Part shown: piece after piece, positions 12,994 through 15,258 of the stretch
How positions within the stretch are numbered: the stretch's first letter is position 1
Layout: every line of letters begins with the position of its first letter
Assembly (NCBI GenBank): GCA_013811975.1
Contig: JACCUF010000280.1
Location: 1-15,258, forward strand
Direction of reading: 5' to 3'
Origin: Geodermatophilaceae bacterium
Lineage (GTDB): Bacteria > Actinomycetota > Actinomycetes > Mycobacteriales > Geodermatophilaceae
Length of the DNA: 15,258 bases
Made by a program: the position numbers and the translations under genes
The notes under the pieces: generated by a model
What the model saw: only the letters and a program-made list of their open reading frames with translations
The model's database searches: none
Told to the model about the DNA's origin: nothing

Positions 12994-13439
12994 ACGAGGT
13001 GCACAAGGTCGACCGCGACCTGCTGTTGGCGCTGATCCGCGACGGCCGGATGAGCCTGACGGATCTGGCTGAGCAGGTCGGGCTCTCGGTATCGGCAGTC
13101 CATCAACGGGTGCGGCGTCTCGAGAAGCAGGGCCTCATCTCTGGGTACGTCGCCCACGTCCGCCCCGACCTGGTCGGGCTCCCGCTGACCGCATTCGTGT
13201 CCATCACCCCGACCGATCACGCGGCACCTGACGATGCCCCGGAGCGCTTGGCCTACCTCGATGCGATCGAGGCATGTCATTCGGTTGCCGGAGAGGAGAG
13301 CTACATCCTCAAGGTACGAGTGGCCAGTCCGGAGAAGCTGGAACTGCTGCTCCAGGAGATCCGGGCTGCGGCCGGGGTGTCCACCCGTACGACGGTCGTG
13401 CTCTCGACGCCGTACGAGCATCGGCCGCTGCCGCTCTGA
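12990..13439 (+). CDS. Lrp/AsnC-family transcriptional regulator
   Basis: This is a 149-residue feast-famine regulator. The N-terminal winged helix-turn-helix (about 5-50) reads DRDLLLALIRDGRMS and LAEQVGLSVSAVHQRVRRLE. The C-terminal RAM effector-binding domain (about 62-145) contains PLTAFVSI and EESYILKVRV, the latter matching the G-x-Y-D/S-Y-hydrophobic loop where amino acids bind. Family members usually sense amino acids and often control adjacent genes and themselves. The ATG at 12990 overlaps the acyl-CoA dehydrogenase stop by 4 nt, so the regulator is encoded inside the operon and not divergently. This suggests autoregulation of the whole unit from the promoter near 10680. The ligand is unknown. 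Confidence 0.93.
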   Translation: MNEVHKVDRDLLLALIRDGRMSLTDLAEQVGLSVSAVHQRVRRLEKQGLISGYVAHVRPDLVGLPLTAFVSITPTDHAAPDDAPERLAYLDAIEACHSVAGEESYILKVRVASPEKLELLLQEIRAAAGVSTRTTVVLSTPYEHRPLPL

Positions 13440-13446
13440 AGCGTCC

Positions 13447-14514
13447 GTGACCGCAATCGACGCCGTCTCCGGGCCAACGGTCTCTGCCGAGCGGGTCGTT
13501 TTCAGCCTTCCGGACTCCGATCGCAAGCTGGCAGGTGTGCGACTGGCACCGGCCCTGTCGACGACTGCGGCACTGGGGTTCCGGCGTTCTCGGATGGGTT
13601 GGACGCTGACCTTCCCCCGGCCGCCGGTGCTTCGGATGGAGTACAAACTCACCCTCGCCCACTCGGACGGCGGCTTCGAGGACGTCGTCGACCCGACCAA
13701 CCCGCTGACCACGCCTGGGGCGTTCGGCGAGAAGTCGGTGATCCTGTTCCCCGGCTACACTGAACCGCCGTGGCTGACCGCACCGGCCCCGCCCGGAGAC
13801 CTCATTCCGCTGGAGGTCCGGGCCCGCGGGCTCGGCGGCCCCGTGGAGGCGGTGCTGTGGTCCCCGCAGGGCGCAGCCACCGACCAGCCCTTGCCGCTGC
13901 TCGTGGCCAACGACGGGCCGGAGTACGGGCGGATGGCCGGCCTCACCCAATACGCCGGGGCCCTCATCGCCGCCGGGACGCTGCCGCCGTTCAGGCTTGG
14001 GCTTCTGGCGCCGGGCGAGCGCAACGAGTGGTACTCGGCCAAGATCGCCTACACGCGCGCTGTGGTCGAGGGGGTTCTTCCAGCCATGGCCGAGATCGCG
14101 ACGGTGCGTGGCCCGACCGTGGGGATGGGCTCGAGCCTGGGTGGGTTGGCCATGCTGCACGCGCATCGGCTCTTCCCCGCCGCCTTCGGCGGCCTCTTCC
14201 TGCAGTCCGGCTCGTTCTTCGACAGCCGGCTCGATGCCCAGGAACGGGACTTCTCCCGGTTCACCCGATTGACCCGATTCGTCCTGGCCACCCGACGGCC
14301 GGCCGCCGATCCGCACCCGGTGCCGGTAGTGCTGACCTGCGGGACAGCCGAGGAAAACCTCGGAAACAACCGGCAGATGGCCGGAGCCCTGCTGGCCCAG
14401 GGTTATCCCGCCCGGATGGTGGAAGTACCGGACGCGCACAACTTCGTCGCCTGGCGCGATGGGCTGGACCCAGCGCTCACTGACCTGCTCACGACCGTAT
14501 GGTCGCCCGGATGA
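13447..14514 (+). CDS. Putative esterase with Fes-like N-terminal domain
   Basis: This is a 355-residue alpha/beta hydrolase of the esterase D/Fes type. The N-terminal part (about 14-100) resembles the enterochelin esterase N-terminal domain: VVFSLPDSDRK, RMEYKL (63-68) and FEDVVDPTNPL (77-87). The hydrolase domain follows with GMGSSLGG (226-233, nucleophile S230), LTCGTAEENLGNN (296-308, acid probably E302 or E303) and DAHNFVAWRDGL (329-340, H331). There is no signal peptide, so it acts in the cytoplasm, as Fes does. No siderophore genes or iron-type regulator are nearby, so a ferric-siderophore substrate is not assumed. The GTG at 13447, 7 nt after the regulator stop, gives a protein that begins just before the conserved part. 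The gene overlaps the next by ATGA. Confidence 0.88.
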   Translation: MTAIDAVSGPTVSAERVVFSLPDSDRKLAGVRLAPALSTTAALGFRRSRMGWTLTFPRPPVLRMEYKLTLAHSDGGFEDVVDPTNPLTTPGAFGEKSVILFPGYTEPPWLTAPAPPGDLIPLEVRARGLGGPVEAVLWSPQGAATDQPLPLLVANDGPEYGRMAGLTQYAGALIAAGTLPPFRLGLLAPGERNEWYSAKIAYTRAVVEGVLPAMAEIATVRGPTVGMGSSLGGLAMLHAHRLFPAAFGGLFLQSGSFFDSRLDAQERDFSRFTRLTRFVLATRRPAADPHPVPVVLTCGTAEENLGNNRQMAGALLAQGYPARMVEVPDAHNFVAWRDGLDPALTDLLTTVWSPG

Positions 14515-15257
14515 CCAGACGCGACGAGCTGCAGGTTCCGGCGCCCTCGCTCGGCTGTTCAGGGACTTTGGTCGTCCATGGCCATTACGGAAGGCCGTTC
14601 CTGGTGATGGCCTCGGAGCAGGGCCGGGCGATCGATTTCGAAAACAACGGAATGGTCGAGTCCGTACGAGACCTGCTCGACGCCGGCCGGGTGAAGCTGT
14701 TCTGCATCGACGCCCACGATGCGGCCACCTGGTCGAACAACGACATCCCGCTCGAGGGGCGGGCCCGCCGACATCAGCGCTTCGAGTCCTGGGTGCTGGA
14801 CGAGGTCGTGCCGCTGATCGACGCCGATTGTGGTGGGCGCCAGGAGATGGGCACCATCGGTGTCTCGATGGGCGCTTTCCACGCGGTGCTGATCGCGCTA
14901 CGGCGCGCCGATCTGTTCCCGCTCGCGCTCGGGTTTTCCGGCAATTACGACCCGTCCTCTTGGCACGGCTGGGGCGAGCGGGGCGACGCGGCGTACTTCC
15001 ACAACCCCACCGATTTCGTCCCGCACCTCGAAGGCGACCATTTGGACTGGGTGCGCTCGCGGCTATCCGTTCAGCTGGTCGTGGGAAAGGGGCAATGGGA
15101 GGACACGACTGGCTCACTGGCCTCAACAAGACATATGGCGCACTTGTTGCAGGACAAGGGCATTCGCTGTGAGCTGGACGAGTGGGGTCACGACGTCCCC
15201 CACGACTGGCCCTCCTGGCGGCGACAGCTCGCCCACCACCTCCCGCGCTTGTGCTAG
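14511..15257 (+). CDS. Putative esterase, single-domain alpha/beta hydrolase
   Basis: This is a 248-residue member of the putative-esterase (esterase D-like) family. The nucleophile elbow is TIGVSMGAFHA with S119 in GVSMG (117-121). The catalytic histidine is probably H227 in DEWGHDVPHDW, and the acid may be E197 or D198 in GKGQWED. The part after GFSGNYD follows the usual family layout (WHGWGER, FHNPTDFVPHL). It lacks the Fes-like N-terminal domain of its neighbour and shows no signal peptide. The start was placed at ATG 14511 because it overlaps the preceding stop as ATGA; ATG 14499 is in frame and would add four residues. Two cytoplasmic esterases encoded in tandem suggest related substrates or successive steps. 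The operon may continue past the end of the window. Confidence 0.88.
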   Translation: MTRRDELQVPAPSLGCSGTLVVHGHYGRPFLVMASEQGRAIDFENNGMVESVRDLLDAGRVKLFCIDAHDAATWSNNDIPLEGRARRHQRFESWVLDEVVPLIDADCGGRQEMGTIGVSMGAFHAVLIALRRADLFPLALGFSGNYDPSSWHGWGERGDAAYFHNPTDFVPHLEGDHLDWVRSRLSVQLVVGKGQWEDTTGSLASTRHMAHLLQDKGIRCELDEWGHDVPHDWPSWRRQLAHHLPRLC

Positions 15258-15258
15258 T

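Noticed and set aside
13447..14514. Siderophore utilisation gene by name (fes)
   Set aside because: Only the domain layout is similar. No siderophore synthesis, uptake or iron-regulatory genes are visible, so the symbol was withheld.
13309..15129. Long open frame on the minus strand (606 codons) opposite the two esterases
   Set aside because: Its product is rich in Arg, Pro and Gly with no recognisable domain. It mirrors two genes with clear catalytic motifs on the plus strand, and long antisense frames are common in GC-rich DNA.
1..15258. Horizontal transfer or mobile island
   Set aside because: There is no integrase, transposase, tRNA or terminal repeat, and the gene order for most of the window matches a conserved actinobacterial neighbourhood.

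Overview
The window is a GC-rich chromosomal segment of an actinobacterium. This is inferred from the Pup-proteasome gene pafA, the pafB-pafC pair of WYL regulators, an actinobacterial tatA-tatC pair, a HelY-type helicase, many GTG starts, and -10-like TAnnnT hexamers placed right before several start codons. From memory, the order pafA, pafB, pafC, tatA, tatC, helY, a DUF4333-type membrane protein, a 5'-3' exonuclease on the opposite strand and an M24 peptidase matches the Mycobacterium tuberculosis region Rv2097c to Rv2089c (pepE). This part is therefore a conserved backbone, not an island. I see no rRNA, tRNA, CRISPR array, phage or insertion sequence.

Layout. (1) 2-775 (+): the last 257 residues of pafA. 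(2) 875 to about 1937 (-): a DUF3866-type protein, convergent to pafA and divergent from pafB. (3) 1984-3947 (+): pafB-pafC, overlapping by ATGA. (4) 3969-5556 (+): a 75-residue membrane protein with no assigned function, then tatA and tatC. (5) 5567-8398 (+): helY. (6) 8438-9622 (+): a membrane protein with a long low-complexity tail and a C-terminal DUF4333-like domain. (7) 9704-10666 (-): a 5'-3' exonuclease. (8) 10692-15257 (+): a tight five-gene operon of M24 peptidase, acyl-CoA dehydrogenase, Lrp/AsnC regulator, Fes-like esterase and a second esterase, with junctions of +1, -4, +7 and -4 nt.

How the genes fit together. PafA attaches Pup to proteins destined for the proteasome, while PafB-PafC is a transcriptional regulator of the DNA-damage response in mycobacteria. 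TatA and TatC form the twin-arginine export machinery. HelY is a Ski2-like helicase and the exonuclease belongs to the Pol I 5'-nuclease/FEN family, so both act on nucleic acids. The five-gene operon looks like a cytoplasmic catabolic or tailoring unit with its own Lrp-type regulator. Its substrate cannot be read from the sequence, and it is the best candidate here for an undescribed pathway.

No gene-free stretch exceeds 100 nt. The gaps hold putative stem-loops (776-872 and 4525-4617), an 18-bp direct repeat (9617-9685), and short promoter regions.
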